The translations under genes were made by a program, and so were the position numbers. Shown here one piece after another: positions 23,159-31,556 of a DNA stretch of 64,000 nt. Origin of the DNA: Hydrogenophaga crocea. GTDB taxonomy: Bacteria; Pseudomonadota; Gammaproteobacteria; Burkholderiales; Burkholderiaceae_C. Under the pieces are notes generated by a model. It saw only the letters and a program-made list of their open reading frames with translations, did not search any database and was not told the origin of the DNA. Within the stretch, counting starts at the first letter, position 1. Each line of letters starts with the position of its first letter. The stretch lies in contig NZ_CP049989.1 in assembly GCF_011388215.1 (NCBI RefSeq), forward strand, positions 3,844,001 to 3,908,000, written 5' to 3'.

Positions 23159-23719
23159 TCAGTGTTGCACGCCCTCGCGGCGCAGCACCTTGATGGCGGT
23201 CAGCCAGAGTATGCGCAGGTCGAAGCCCAGGCTTCGCCGGCGCAGGTACTCGGCGTCGAGCGCCACCTTCTGCGGGATCGGCAGCTCGTCGCGGCCATTG
23301 ACCTGGGCCCAGCCGGTGAGCCCGGGCACAAGTTCGTGCACACCGGCTTCGGTGCGCAGCGCGATGAGGTCGTGCTGGTTGAACAGCGCGGGCCGCGGGC
23401 CGACGAAGCTCATGTCGCCCTTGAGGATGCTCCAGAGCTGGGGCAGCTCGTCGAGGCTGCTCTTGCGCAGGAAGGGGCCGATGGGCGTGAGCCAGCGCCG
23501 GGGGTCTTCGAGCAGGTGCGTGGCCACGGCGGGCGTGTCGGTGCGCATGCTGCGGAACTTGGGCATGCGAAAGAGGCGGTTGTGGCGGCCCACGCGGTCG
23601 CTCCAGTAGAGCGCGGGGCCCGGCGAGGTGAGGCGCACGGCCAGCGCCACGAGCGCGATGGGCACGAGCAGGAGCAGGGCGGCGGGCACGGCCAGGGCGA
23701 GGTCGAACAGGCGCTTCAT
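23159..23719 (-). CDS. Initiating sugar-phosphate transferase (PglC-like)
   Basis: A 186-residue monotopic phosphoglycosyl transferase. One N-terminal hydrophobic re-entrant helix (about 8-30) is followed by FRMPKFRSMRTD, the catalytic Asp-Glu in RKSSLDELPQLW, GDMSFVGPRPAL and the PGLTGWAQVNGRDELP segment. The small size without the multi-spanning N-terminus of WcaJ/WbaP matches PglC. It loads the first sugar phosphate onto undecaprenyl phosphate at the inner membrane and so starts the repeat unit. It overlaps the upstream epimerase stop by four bases. Confidence 0.92.
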   Translation of the reverse strand: MKRLFDLALAVPAALLLLVPIALVALAVRLTSPGPALYWSDRVGRHNRLFRMPKFRSMRTDTPAVATHLLEDPRRWLTPIGPFLRKSSLDELPQLWSILKGDMSFVGPRPALFNQHDLIALRTEAGVHELVPGLTGWAQVNGRDELPIPQKVALDAEYLRRRSLGFDLRILWLTAIKVLRREGVQH

Positions 23720-24672
23720 GGGGTTTGCAGCCCGGCCACGGCACGGCGCAGGCCATCGTCCACGGACAGGGGCGGTGTCCAGCCGAGCGTGTCGCGGGTG
23801 TGGGTGATGTCGACCTGCAGGTTGCCCAGCAGGCGCTGGGCCATGTCGCGTTTGCCCAGCAGGGCGGCGCCGGCCTGCAGCAGCGCCGGCGGCACCGGGA
23901 GCAGCCGTGCAGGCCGGTTCATCGCGCGGCCCAGGCGGCGCAGCAGATCGGCGGTGGAGAGGTCTTCGCCATCGCTCACCAGGAAGGTCTGGTTGGCGGC
24001 TGCGGGGTGGTCGATGCAGGTGATCAGCAGGTCGACGAGGTTGTCGAGGGCGACGAAGCTGCGGCGGTTCTGGGTGACGCAGGCCAGGGGGAGGGGTAGG
24101 CCGCGTTGCACGGCGCGCAGAAGCACGCCGAAATTGCCGGGCGCCTGCGGTCCGTACACGAGCGGCGGCCGCACCACGGTCAGCTCCAGGCCGGTGTCGT
24201 TGCGCACTGTGGCCAAGCCACTTTCGGCGGCGGCTTTGGATCGGCCGTAGGGCGTTTCGGGCGCGATGGCGCTGTGTACGCTTAGGGCCGTGTCTCCCGT
24301 GCCGTGACCATGCACGCCGATTGAACTTGCAAAGACAAAGCGCTGCACTCTCGCGCGGGCTGCGGCCTTCGCGCAGGCGATCGAGTTCAGGACGTTGGCC
24401 GAGTGAAAGGCCAAGTCCGGGTCCTCATGGGATTCGCGCAACACATGCGCGCGGGCTGCGAGATGGATGACGTGGGTGCACCCATGCATCGCATCGGCCC
24501 AGTCCGCGGCTGCCAGTCCCTGGGCGTGAACCTGCGCGTAGCTGGCATCGGCGACGGCAGGAGTGCCGCTTGCATGTCGCAATGCAACACGCACGGGAAC
24601 TCGGCGTCGCAAGAGTTCGGACACCAGCCGCCGACCCACGAAGCCCGATGCACCGGTGACCAGGATCCGCAT
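23716..24672 (-). CDS. NAD-dependent epimerase/reductase (WbpV/WbpK-like SDR)
   Basis: A 318-residue extended SDR. The nucleotide-binding motif is VTGASGFVGRRL, the catalytic serine is in FVFASSIGVHG, and the Tyr/Lys pair is in TPYGRSKAAAE. The C-terminal half shows VVRPPLVYGP. Position next to an initiating transferase and a WbpM-type dehydratase resembles loci where a C4 reductase makes UDP-QuiNAc or UDP-FucNAc. A UDP-glucose/GlcNAc 4-epimerase remains possible. ATG 24672 follows the GT2 stop by two bases. Confidence 0.82.
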   Translation of the reverse strand: MRILVTGASGFVGRRLVSELLRRRVPVRVALRHASGTPAVADASYAQVHAQGLAAADWADAMHGCTHVIHLAARAHVLRESHEDPDLAFHSANVLNSIACAKAAARARVQRFVFASSIGVHGHGTGDTALSVHSAIAPETPYGRSKAAAESGLATVRNDTGLELTVVRPPLVYGPQAPGNFGVLLRAVQRGLPLPLACVTQNRRSFVALDNLVDLLITCIDHPAAANQTFLVSDGEDLSTADLLRRLGRAMNRPARLLPVPPALLQAGAALLGKRDMAQRLLGNLQVDITHTRDTLGWTPPLSVDDGLRRAVAGLQTP

Positions 24673-24674
24673 GG

Positions 24675-25439
24675 TCAAACGCCTGCGCGCGAACTGGCCC
24701 AGCGCTGCCAGACCCGACTGGCCACCTTGCGCACGAAGAACACCAGGCGTGAATAGGAAATGCGGTTCTTTTCGAGCGCGTCGAAAATCTCCAAGTTCTG
24801 CTTGGCGATGTTGCCAAGACTCCGATTGGTGGCGCCTCCCACCCGCATTCGGACCTGTACTTGCGGGATGTAGACCGATCGAACTCCGCTTCGCTCGAGG
24901 TAGCGGATCATGAATTCGGTGTCGGCGGCCAATCGGTACGTCAGATCGAACGGCCCCAGCCGTTCGAGCGCTGAACGGCGGATGTAGAAGGTCGGATGTG
25001 CGGGGCACCAGCCGCGCGCAAAGCTCCCCTTGCGATATGGCCGAGACTTCCAGTACCGCACGACGCGGTCGTTGTTGCCCGTGACGTACACAAGATCGCC
25101 GAAGCAAGCCTCCACGGAGGGGTCTTCGAACGCGGTCGATACCCGAGCGAGGACCTCGTTGTCGGCGAAGAGATCGTCCGCGTTAAGGAATCCGATCACC
25201 TCTCCCCGCGCGAGGCGAAAGCCCTTGTTCATCGCGTCATAAATGCCTTTGTCGGGCTCGGACACGATGACAGTGTCCGGTGTGCTGTGGGCCCTTGCCA
25301 CGGCCACGGTATCGTCCTTGGACGCACCATCGATGACCAGGTGTTCCTTGTCTGAGTAAGACTGCCTGGCAACGGAATCCAGGGTGTCGCCGATGGTCGC
25401 GGCGCTGTTGTAGGCAACGGTGATGACGGTGATTTTCAC
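24675..25439 (-). CDS. Family 2 glycosyltransferase
   Basis: A 254-residue GT-A fold transferase. The N-terminus TVITVAYNSAATIGDTLDSV and HLVIDGASKDDTVAV, the acidic metal motif in GFLNADDLFADNEVL, and CFGDLVYVTG are typical of the colanic acid and O-antigen GT2 enzymes of the WcaA type. It adds one sugar to the lipid-linked repeat unit on the cytoplasmic face. It starts at a GTG (25439) overlapping the upstream stop by four bases (GTGA). The gene is less GC-rich than flanking chromosome. Confidence 0.9.
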   Translation of the reverse strand: MKITVITVAYNSAATIGDTLDSVARQSYSDKEHLVIDGASKDDTVAVARAHSTPDTVIVSEPDKGIYDAMNKGFRLARGEVIGFLNADDLFADNEVLARVSTAFEDPSVEACFGDLVYVTGNNDRVVRYWKSRPYRKGSFARGWCPAHPTFYIRRSALERLGPFDLTYRLAADTEFMIRYLERSGVRSVYIPQVQVRMRVGGATNRSLGNIAKQNLEIFDALEKNRISYSRLVFFVRKVASRVWQRWASSRAGV

Positions 25440-26626
25440 GTGGCGGCTTCCGGTTCGCGAGGGGGCTTTCCGGCAACGCGTCGCACCAAGTCGACAAAAT
25501 CGTCTGCAAAGCGTTGAACCGGGTCGGCATCGGGCGTGTGTTGTGCGCCAATGCCTGGCATCACGTGTTGTGGCTCACGCCAGACATCGAGCAGCACATT
25601 CGCCAGAGAGGCCGCGCTCGTGCGGTCGAAGAAGTGGGCGATGCCCGCGGCCTGTTCGCGGTGCACGGCCAAGTCCGACAGCACCATGGGCACCGCGAGC
25701 GCCCTCGCCTCTTCCACAGTGGTGCTCCATCCTTCGAAGAGGGAAGGATTCAGAACGGCCACGCTGCCCACCATCAGCGGAGCAATGTGCTCATAGGGAA
25801 TCAACCCCAGCAGGCGGAACCGCTCTTCCAGGCCGGCCGCTTTCAAGCGCGACAAGATCCGCTGAAAATGCCCGGGCTTGTACGGGTCAAGCTGCTTGCC
25901 CGACGCGACGACGACAACATCGTGGCCAGCCTGCTTCAGCAGGGCCAGTGCCTCGATCACCAACAGATGGTTCTTGTGCTGCCAGAATTGGTTGGGCAAG
26001 TAAAAGTAACGTTCAGGAAGGCCATGGGCTTCAAGTGCCCGGCGGACCATGGCGGCATCGGGTCGGGAAATTGGGGGGACGGCGAAACGCACCACATGGG
26101 TTCGTCCTACCGTGGCAGGGTAGTGGCGCTCACATGCGTCGCGCGCATCGGCGCTGCTGAGCATGATGGTGCGGCCCGCGCGGATCTGCGCCCGAAATCC
26201 CAGCTCCCGCTTCCACCATGCCGCCCTTGAGAACAGATGGGGCAACTCGCGGTGCTGAAAATCAGGAATCCAGGCGATCGCTGGAATTCCCAGGCGTGCC
26301 CCATGGAATTGGGCGTTTTCAAACACGACATCAATCCGGTGTTCATGCAGCAAACGCCGTATCTGCGGGTCGGCGCCCAACACCAGGCTTCGAGCCAGCG
26401 CTGGCAGGCGCCTGTGCAGGTTGAACGCTGGTGAAGTAACGATTTCAACACCCTCCAGGGTTCGGAAGGGACGCTCATCTTCGGCATCGGTGTCAGTGCC
26501 GAAAAACAAAACGGGCTGCAGGGCGCCTGGATGGCGCGCTGTGATCACGCGCAGCAAGTTGAGCAAGTAGTTGTACCCACCTGTCCATGACTTGCCACCG
26601 ATCAACGTGAAAGCGATACGAATCAT
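25436..26626 (-). CDS. Family 1 (GT4-like) glycosyltransferase
   Basis: A 396-residue GT-B fold transferase. The N-terminal domain begins IRIAFTLIGGKSWTGGYNYLLNLL. The C-terminal GT1/GT4 domain has FYLPNQFWQHKNHLLVIEAL, the nucleotide-sugar loop NPSLFEGWSTTVEEARALAVPMVLSD (E-x7-E) and IAHFFDRTSA. ATG 26626 is preferred over an upstream ATG at 26662 because it gives the family start and lies one base past the upstream stop. The donor and acceptor sugars cannot be read. Confidence 0.9.
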   Translation of the reverse strand: MIRIAFTLIGGKSWTGGYNYLLNLLRVITARHPGALQPVLFFGTDTDAEDERPFRTLEGVEIVTSPAFNLHRRLPALARSLVLGADPQIRRLLHEHRIDVVFENAQFHGARLGIPAIAWIPDFQHRELPHLFSRAAWWKRELGFRAQIRAGRTIMLSSADARDACERHYPATVGRTHVVRFAVPPISRPDAAMVRRALEAHGLPERYFYLPNQFWQHKNHLLVIEALALLKQAGHDVVVVASGKQLDPYKPGHFQRILSRLKAAGLEERFRLLGLIPYEHIAPLMVGSVAVLNPSLFEGWSTTVEEARALAVPMVLSDLAVHREQAAGIAHFFDRTSAASLANVLLDVWREPQHVMPGIGAQHTPDADPVQRFADDFVDLVRRVAGKPPREPEAAT

Positions 26627-26627
26627 C

Positions 26628-27584
26628 TCAACGTGCGGTGGCATGGCGGAACCAGTCCACATAGCCGCTGATACCGGTCGCCAGCGGTGTCTGCCAAGCG
26701 TGGCCCAGCGCCATCAATCGCTGAGGATCCGCCACGAGGCTGAAGGGATCGCCCGCTCGCGACTGGCCAGAGAAGCGCAAGGGCGTTGGACCTGATCTCC
26801 CGGAGTTGTTGCCATACCAAGCATCGATCAGAAGCTGTGCGATCTCGTGCACGGGCACCCCGGTGCCCGTACCAATGTTGAAGGTCTGGTCTGCTTGCAC
26901 TGGAGCGTCATTCTGGGCGATGAGCGCTAGGGCCGCGACCACGTCGCGAATATGGGTCCAGTCTCGGATCTCCTGTCCCGTTCCACCAAGGGTCAGCGGG
27001 CTTTCTCCCGCGGCCAGCCGCGTGCACATGTCCCATAGCAACTGCTTTTTCAGCTCGGGCCCGTAAACGGAGAAAAGGCGCGCGACCCGAAAGTCGAGTC
27101 CATAGCTGTCTCCGTAAGACCGGCACAGCATTTCCATCATTCGTTTATGGTGGCCGTAGGGCGAATAGGGAACGCCGGCAGCGCATTCTGAAATCGGTCC
27201 CAAAGTACCGGCACCGTAGATGGCTGCGCTTGAGACGGCAATCAGGCGTGCGCGTGGCAGATCCTGCCGCATCCATTCGAGCAATTCGACCGTGCTCGCG
27301 ACGGTGCGGAAAAAATCCTCGCGAGGGTTCGCGATGGCTGCACCAACGGTCGATCCGCCAGCCAGATGGAAGACCAGGTCGGGTTCATTGCGGGCCTGGA
27401 GCGCACGCAGGTTGGCCGTGTGCACATCCCCATTCGTCCAGTCTGCTACTCCCCACATAGAGGCTTCCGACGACGGCCAGATGCCATGGCCCAACCCGCT
27501 CACATGGTGTCCCAGTGAGGCCAGGTGCTTGGCGAGGTGTTTGCCAATGAAGCCGTGGGCTCCGGTGATCAGAATGCGCTGCAT
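26628..27584 (-). CDS. NAD-dependent epimerase/dehydratase (extended SDR)
   Basis: A 318-residue extended SDR. NAD motif ITGAHGFIGKHLAKHL, catalytic serine in IAVSSAAIYG, Tyr/Lys in SPYGHHKRMME, and VARLFSVYGP. It is closest in style to UDP-glucose/GlcNAc 4-epimerases and GDP-4-keto-6-deoxymannose reductases (RmdA-type). A nucleotide-sugar substrate is safe, the exact sugar is not. It sits between a methyltransferase and a glycosyltransferase gene of the polysaccharide operon, with gaps of only a few bases. Confidence 0.82.
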   Translation of the reverse strand: MQRILITGAHGFIGKHLAKHLASLGHHVSGLGHGIWPSSEASMWGVADWTNGDVHTANLRALQARNEPDLVFHLAGGSTVGAAIANPREDFFRTVASTVELLEWMRQDLPRARLIAVSSAAIYGAGTLGPISECAAGVPYSPYGHHKRMMEMLCRSYGDSYGLDFRVARLFSVYGPELKKQLLWDMCTRLAAGESPLTLGGTGQEIRDWTHIRDVVAALALIAQNDAPVQADQTFNIGTGTGVPVHEIAQLLIDAWYGNNSGRSGPTPLRFSGQSRAGDPFSLVADPQRLMALGHAWQTPLATGISGYVDWFRHATAR

Positions 27585-27590
27585 GAAGCG

Positions 27591-28466
27591 TTAGCAAGGG
27601 CGGTTGGCCACAAACGAATAAAGGCGCCCGGGTCGATGGTCGACGCGGGCAAGCAGTGGCCGCACCATCGACCAGATGCCTGGCCAGCCGAGCGCTGTGC
27701 TAACGGCCGTTTCGATCCAAGGCAAGCCGCGGCTCGCCTTGGCTGCAACTTCTCTTTGCAGCGACTCGAGGGTATGCGGCGCAAAGTTCACGGCGCTTTC
27801 CAGAGGGTCGTAAATTTGCTCGATTTGAAAGCCCGCCGCGCAGATAGCTGCTTCATATTGTTCTAGCAGGAATGCGTTTTCGCCACCATATAAATGGTGC
27901 AGCGGGTGCAGTTTCAGAAAAGCGTCCAGATCCGCAGGGCGCGAGATGACGTGTTCACGAACGGCCAGCAAACGGCCCCCAGGTTTGAGTACTCGAAAAA
28001 ACTCTTTGCAGGCTGCGGTCAGGTCGCGCGTGTGATGCAGCACGGCGCGTGCAAACACCAAGTCGAAGCTGCAGTCCGCATACGGCAACCGCTCAGAGAA
28101 TTCCTGCGTGACCTCGATGGGCAGGCCCGAGTGGGCGGCCAGCGAGCGAATGGCCTCAGCGCCCACCAAGGCACTGGCGTCGGGTTCCAGCGCCGTTACT
28201 CGATAACCTTCGTGGGCGAGTGCGTAGCTCGCGATGCCTCGGCCAGCACCCACGTCGAGTGCCTGTGTACGCGCCGGGGGAAGGAGCGCGCGGATTGCAG
28301 TCCATTCTTCGCTTAGCCGGTAGCGCTCCGCCGCAGCGGGCAGCGGATCGTCGTAATAGGCGGCCAGCACCAGCTCGCGTTGTTCTGGTCGGTCGCGCAG
28401 CCATTGGACGGCCTCTTCCCAACTGGCGAATCGCGGAGGGGTGACTTCAGTTTGCATTATTGGCAT
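27591..28466 (-). CDS. Class I SAM-dependent methyltransferase
   Basis: A 291-residue methyltransferase. Motif I is ALDVGAGRGIASYALAHEGY, followed by an acidic residue in TALEPDAS, and motif IV is FDLVFARAVLHHTRDL. A post-motif GGRLLAVREHVI is also seen. It might methylate a sugar of the repeat unit or cap the chain. It overlaps the upstream acetyltransferase by 20 bases if ATG 28466 is used; a second ATG at 28457 would reduce this to 11. No clear Shine-Dalgarno sequence decides between them. Confidence 0.85.
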   Translation of the reverse strand: MPIMQTEVTPPRFASWEEAVQWLRDRPEQRELVLAAYYDDPLPAAAERYRLSEEWTAIRALLPPARTQALDVGAGRGIASYALAHEGYRVTALEPDASALVGAEAIRSLAAHSGLPIEVTQEFSERLPYADCSFDLVFARAVLHHTRDLTAACKEFFRVLKPGGRLLAVREHVISRPADLDAFLKLHPLHHLYGGENAFLLEQYEAAICAAGFQIEQIYDPLESAVNFAPHTLESLQREVAAKASRGLPWIETAVSTALGWPGIWSMVRPLLARVDHRPGRLYSFVANRPC

Positions 28467-29031
28467 TTTCGTGGATTCGCTTGATCACGTTGGCCGGGTT
28501 GCCAGCGACCACCGTAAAGGCTTCAACGTCCTTGGTCACGACGGCACCGGCCCCGACGATCGAGCCCTCTCCGATCTCCACGCCTTTGAGAATCGTTGCG
28601 CCAAAGCCGATCCACGCCTTGTCTCGAATGACCACAGGGCGCACTTGAATATGCGTCCAGTCCTTCCGTCCTTGGGCCCAGTCGACGACGTCAGATTGCC
28701 GATGTTCCCAGTCCAGCGCGTGGGAATTGTGATCGACGACCGTGACTCCCCACGAGATGACTACGTCATCGCCGATGGTGATCCTTTCCCGGCAAACAAG
28801 ATGACTCTTACCGATAAAGCAGCGATTGCCGATATGCACACTTCCGTCGGGGCCGTCGAAATCGATTCGGCAATTGATGATGCATTGATCGCCAATGGCC
28901 AACTGACCTTGGCTTTGGCCAAGCAAGCCGGCCCAGCGCACCCGGGTGTTCGAGCCAACAACCACACGAACACGGCGTTTCACCGCCAAAGCGGCGACCG
29001 AATGAAACAGCCAGCGAACGACGGATTTCAT
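28447..29031 (-). CDS. Hexapeptide-repeat acyltransferase (WcaF/WcaB-like)
   Basis: A 194-residue left-handed beta-helix acetyltransferase. Hexapeptide turns run from about 45 to 175, the likely catalytic histidine is in TVVDHNSHALDW, and the end VVAGNPANVIKRI is typical of maltose/galactoside/colanic acid O-acetyltransferases. It probably O-acetylates a glycan residue. ATG 29031 overlaps the upstream stop by four bases, which argues against the ATG 33 bases earlier. Confidence 0.88.
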   Translation of the reverse strand: MKSVVRWLFHSVAALAVKRRVRVVVGSNTRVRWAGLLGQSQGQLAIGDQCIINCRIDFDGPDGSVHIGNRCFIGKSHLVCRERITIGDDVVISWGVTVVDHNSHALDWEHRQSDVVDWAQGRKDWTHIQVRPVVIRDKAWIGFGATILKGVEIGEGSIVGAGAVVTKDVEAFTVVAGNPANVIKRIHENANNAN

Positions 29032-30119
29032 GCTGCGGCCGCCAACTGCACGAAGGCCTTCCACTGCTCGGCTTTGGAGTATGCCGTCGCCACCATGTGA
29101 TGACCGCTGTCGGCGATGCGTTTGAGTCGGAGAGGGTCGCCCAGCAGCGCGCGGATATGCCTAACTGCCTCAGCAGGCGAGGAATAGGTGACCATACTTT
29201 CTCCGTCGCACATGCCCTTTGGATAATTTCCAGCATCGCTGAGCATAAGTGCACCACATCCAAGCGCTTCGAAGCACCTCATGTTTCCCCTGTCATTACC
29301 AGCCATGTCGATCGCTCCATTCAGGACTATTTTTGCTGAACCCAGCGCTGCGTAGAGGTCTAGCCCGAAGACGGGATCGAGCGCTAATGATTGAATGGAG
29401 CGAGGACGTCGGTGCTGCTTCACCGGCAACAACAAGCCTAGTGGCGACTCGGCGAGGCGAGTCATTCGCGAGTTGTCTAAGTGGAAACGCAACTCGAAAT
29501 CGCCTGCAAGGTCTGCTACCGCTTCCAGTAGCGCAGCACGCCGAGAGTGATGCCTGGAATATCCACCGACAAAAACCACATCAACCGGGCGCTCGCTCTG
29601 CATCGCGAAACGGTCCATAGCGGGGTCGTGAGCTGGTGAGAAGTATCTCGCTCGCCAACCTCTGTCGGCATAGGATTTCAGAATACTCGGGAAGTTACAC
29701 AGCACCAGATCATATGCGCTGAAATCAGCGCCAGGTGACGGAGCCGCTCGCCAAGCGAAGCTTAAACGCACGCTGCCAGGCAATTTTCGTACGAAATCGC
29801 TGCCGTAACGCATGGGATCAAGATTGTAAAAAATCTCGGTCCGGTGGTGCTCTATCTGGGCCAAAAGGATTGCCTCTAGCGACTGCCCGTTCGGAAGTCC
29901 TTGTTCTTTTGCCCAAAGGCGTTGTGCTGATTCGTCGTCCCCATTGGTGAAAAAGGCGTTTGCTGCCCCCTGCAAAACCGGCTGGAGATAGTGCGCTGTT
30001 CCGTATCGATCAGCGAGGAAAGCAGACATCCATTCTGCGTAGCCACGCTGGTGCTTGCGTAACGCCTCCAATCTATGCCGGTAGGCAGGATACAGACCAG
30101 AATTCTGAAAAATTCGCAT
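29028..30119 (-). CDS. Glycosyltransferase with CgeB-like C-terminal domain
   Basis: A 363-residue protein. The N-terminal half is not clearly recognisable, beginning MRIFQNSGLYPAYRHRLEAL. The C-terminal third (about 230-350) resembles the Glyco_trans_1_2/CgeB-type domain: LDLYAALGSAKIVLNGAIDMAGNDRGNMRCFEALGCGALMLSD, followed by YSSPAEAVRHIRALL. That pattern supports a GT-B glycosyltransferase. It lies between the probable polymerase and an acetyltransferase and is noticeably A/T-richer than the flanking chromosome. Confidence 0.72.
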   Translation of the reverse strand: MRIFQNSGLYPAYRHRLEALRKHQRGYAEWMSAFLADRYGTAHYLQPVLQGAANAFFTNGDDESAQRLWAKEQGLPNGQSLEAILLAQIEHHRTEIFYNLDPMRYGSDFVRKLPGSVRLSFAWRAAPSPGADFSAYDLVLCNFPSILKSYADRGWRARYFSPAHDPAMDRFAMQSERPVDVVFVGGYSRHHSRRAALLEAVADLAGDFELRFHLDNSRMTRLAESPLGLLLPVKQHRRPRSIQSLALDPVFGLDLYAALGSAKIVLNGAIDMAGNDRGNMRCFEALGCGALMLSDAGNYPKGMCDGESMVTYSSPAEAVRHIRALLGDPLRLKRIADSGHHMVATAYSKAEQWKAFVQLAAAA

Positions 30120-30137
30120 GTAATTCAGGGGTGGGGG

Positions 30138-31556
30138 TCAGTCGTGGTCGGCGTGGCCTCGCTCTGGCCAAGGCCATTTGCATTCCAGCAACGCCACCAT
30201 CGGCACGATTAGGAGCAGGCCCCCGGTCAGCAAAGAGGTTTGAAACGCCGTCGACATTCCAATAAAGACGCCGTGGTGGCCAAGCCCCAAACCCGCTATC
30301 GTGGTGCCCGTGCGACCACGTTTGACGATGAGCTGGACATCTATCCATCGCAACAAGCATCCGAAAATGAAGGCACAGGTCACTATGCCGGCCCAGGAAA
30401 AAGCAGCCCACGCATCCGCCATGAACATGGCTGTAGTTGTAGAGCCAGGCGCGCCGCGCATCAGCTCAGCGACGCGCCAGAAGCTGGGTTGCAATGGCTC
30501 GACACCCTTCAGTATCGCCAGCCAACGAATGTCGTTCCCCAGTGTGTGCGGCAGTTGGCCCGGAAATATAGCGAAGTACTCAACCAGACTTTCATTGGGA
30601 ATCATGCAGACCCGGTAAAAGAGAAACAGCAACGACTCTCTCGCGCCCCCGAGATCTGAATTCGCTACGAAAGTCATTATCGAAAAAAGAGTCAGCGCGA
30701 CAAGACCCAGTGTAATCGCCTGTCGGACCGTAAAGTCCAGCGAACCTCGCGCAATTTCAAGTGCCATCAACTGCAGGACGAAGATAGCTGCGGGCGCCTT
30801 GCTCAAGGTTGCCAGTTTTGCAGTGACCACGAGAACCAGCATTGCGGTTGCGAGGCCGCCCACGCCTTTTCCTCCCCCCTCTCGCCACCACGTCCACAAG
30901 GCGAAAGCAACAAATGGCAACAACGTGCTCAGCAGCAAATTGAAGAGGTAGCTGGGACTGCCGCCCATTTCTCTCCGCATAGCGATCTTTTCGAATTCGC
31001 CGGCGGCTGTCGCAAAGTAAACGTACACCTTTGGCAGTTGGTTGTCGTGAAAAAAAAAGTACAACAAGACAACAAAGGCGAGTCCTGTCATTGACAGCAG
31101 TTGTTTTGACCGATGTGGGGCCATCGGCAGAAAAGCCTGCTCATGCCATCGGCGCAATGCCTCGTCGTGAACCCGCGGCGGGCACTTAAGTATCCTGTCG
31201 GTTAGCCATATCCCCAGGCAGAAACAAGCGAACGTCAAACCCACCGCGAAATCTAGCGACTGCATCACCTCTGTGTTGCGAACCGCTGCTGAGAGGCTCG
31301 AATAGAACTGCGAACTCGCGGTATGCAGCGCATCGCCGGCGCCGCTGTGTTCTGGCCAGGCCTCTCGGTAGAGATCAAATGCTGAGCCTTCGCCCAAGGC
31401 CCAGCGCCGCGTGTAATACCAGAAAGCCGGGCCATGGAAGAAAAGCAGCAAACTCAGGGCGGTCGAACTGAGGGACAGTGTCGGCCGCACATAAAACCAT
31501 AGGAACGCGGCAGTGGCCGCGCAGCTAAGAACGAAAAAGGACAGACTGAGCGTCAC
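30138..31556 (-). CDS. wzy: Probable O-antigen/capsule repeat-unit polymerase (Wzy-like membrane protein)
   Basis: A 472-residue protein with about 10-12 hydrophobic segments and a long loop near 340-380 (GNDIRWLAILKGVEPLQPSF). Wzy proteins are poorly conserved, so the call rests on topology, length and the fact that a flippase-containing locus needs one polymerase and no better candidate is present. An unrelated membrane protein is possible. It starts at a GTG (31556) that overlaps the wbpG stop by four bases. It is one of the most A/T-rich genes of the window. Confidence 0.6.
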   Translation of the reverse strand: MTLSLSFFVLSCAATAAFLWFYVRPTLSLSSTALSLLLFFHGPAFWYYTRRWALGEGSAFDLYREAWPEHSGAGDALHTASSQFYSSLSAAVRNTEVMQSLDFAVGLTFACFCLGIWLTDRILKCPPRVHDEALRRWHEQAFLPMAPHRSKQLLSMTGLAFVVLLYFFFHDNQLPKVYVYFATAAGEFEKIAMRREMGGSPSYLFNLLLSTLLPFVAFALWTWWREGGGKGVGGLATAMLVLVVTAKLATLSKAPAAIFVLQLMALEIARGSLDFTVRQAITLGLVALTLFSIMTFVANSDLGGARESLLFLFYRVCMIPNESLVEYFAIFPGQLPHTLGNDIRWLAILKGVEPLQPSFWRVAELMRGAPGSTTTAMFMADAWAAFSWAGIVTCAFIFGCLLRWIDVQLIVKRGRTGTTIAGLGLGHHGVFIGMSTAFQTSLLTGGLLLIVPMVALLECKWPWPERGHADHD

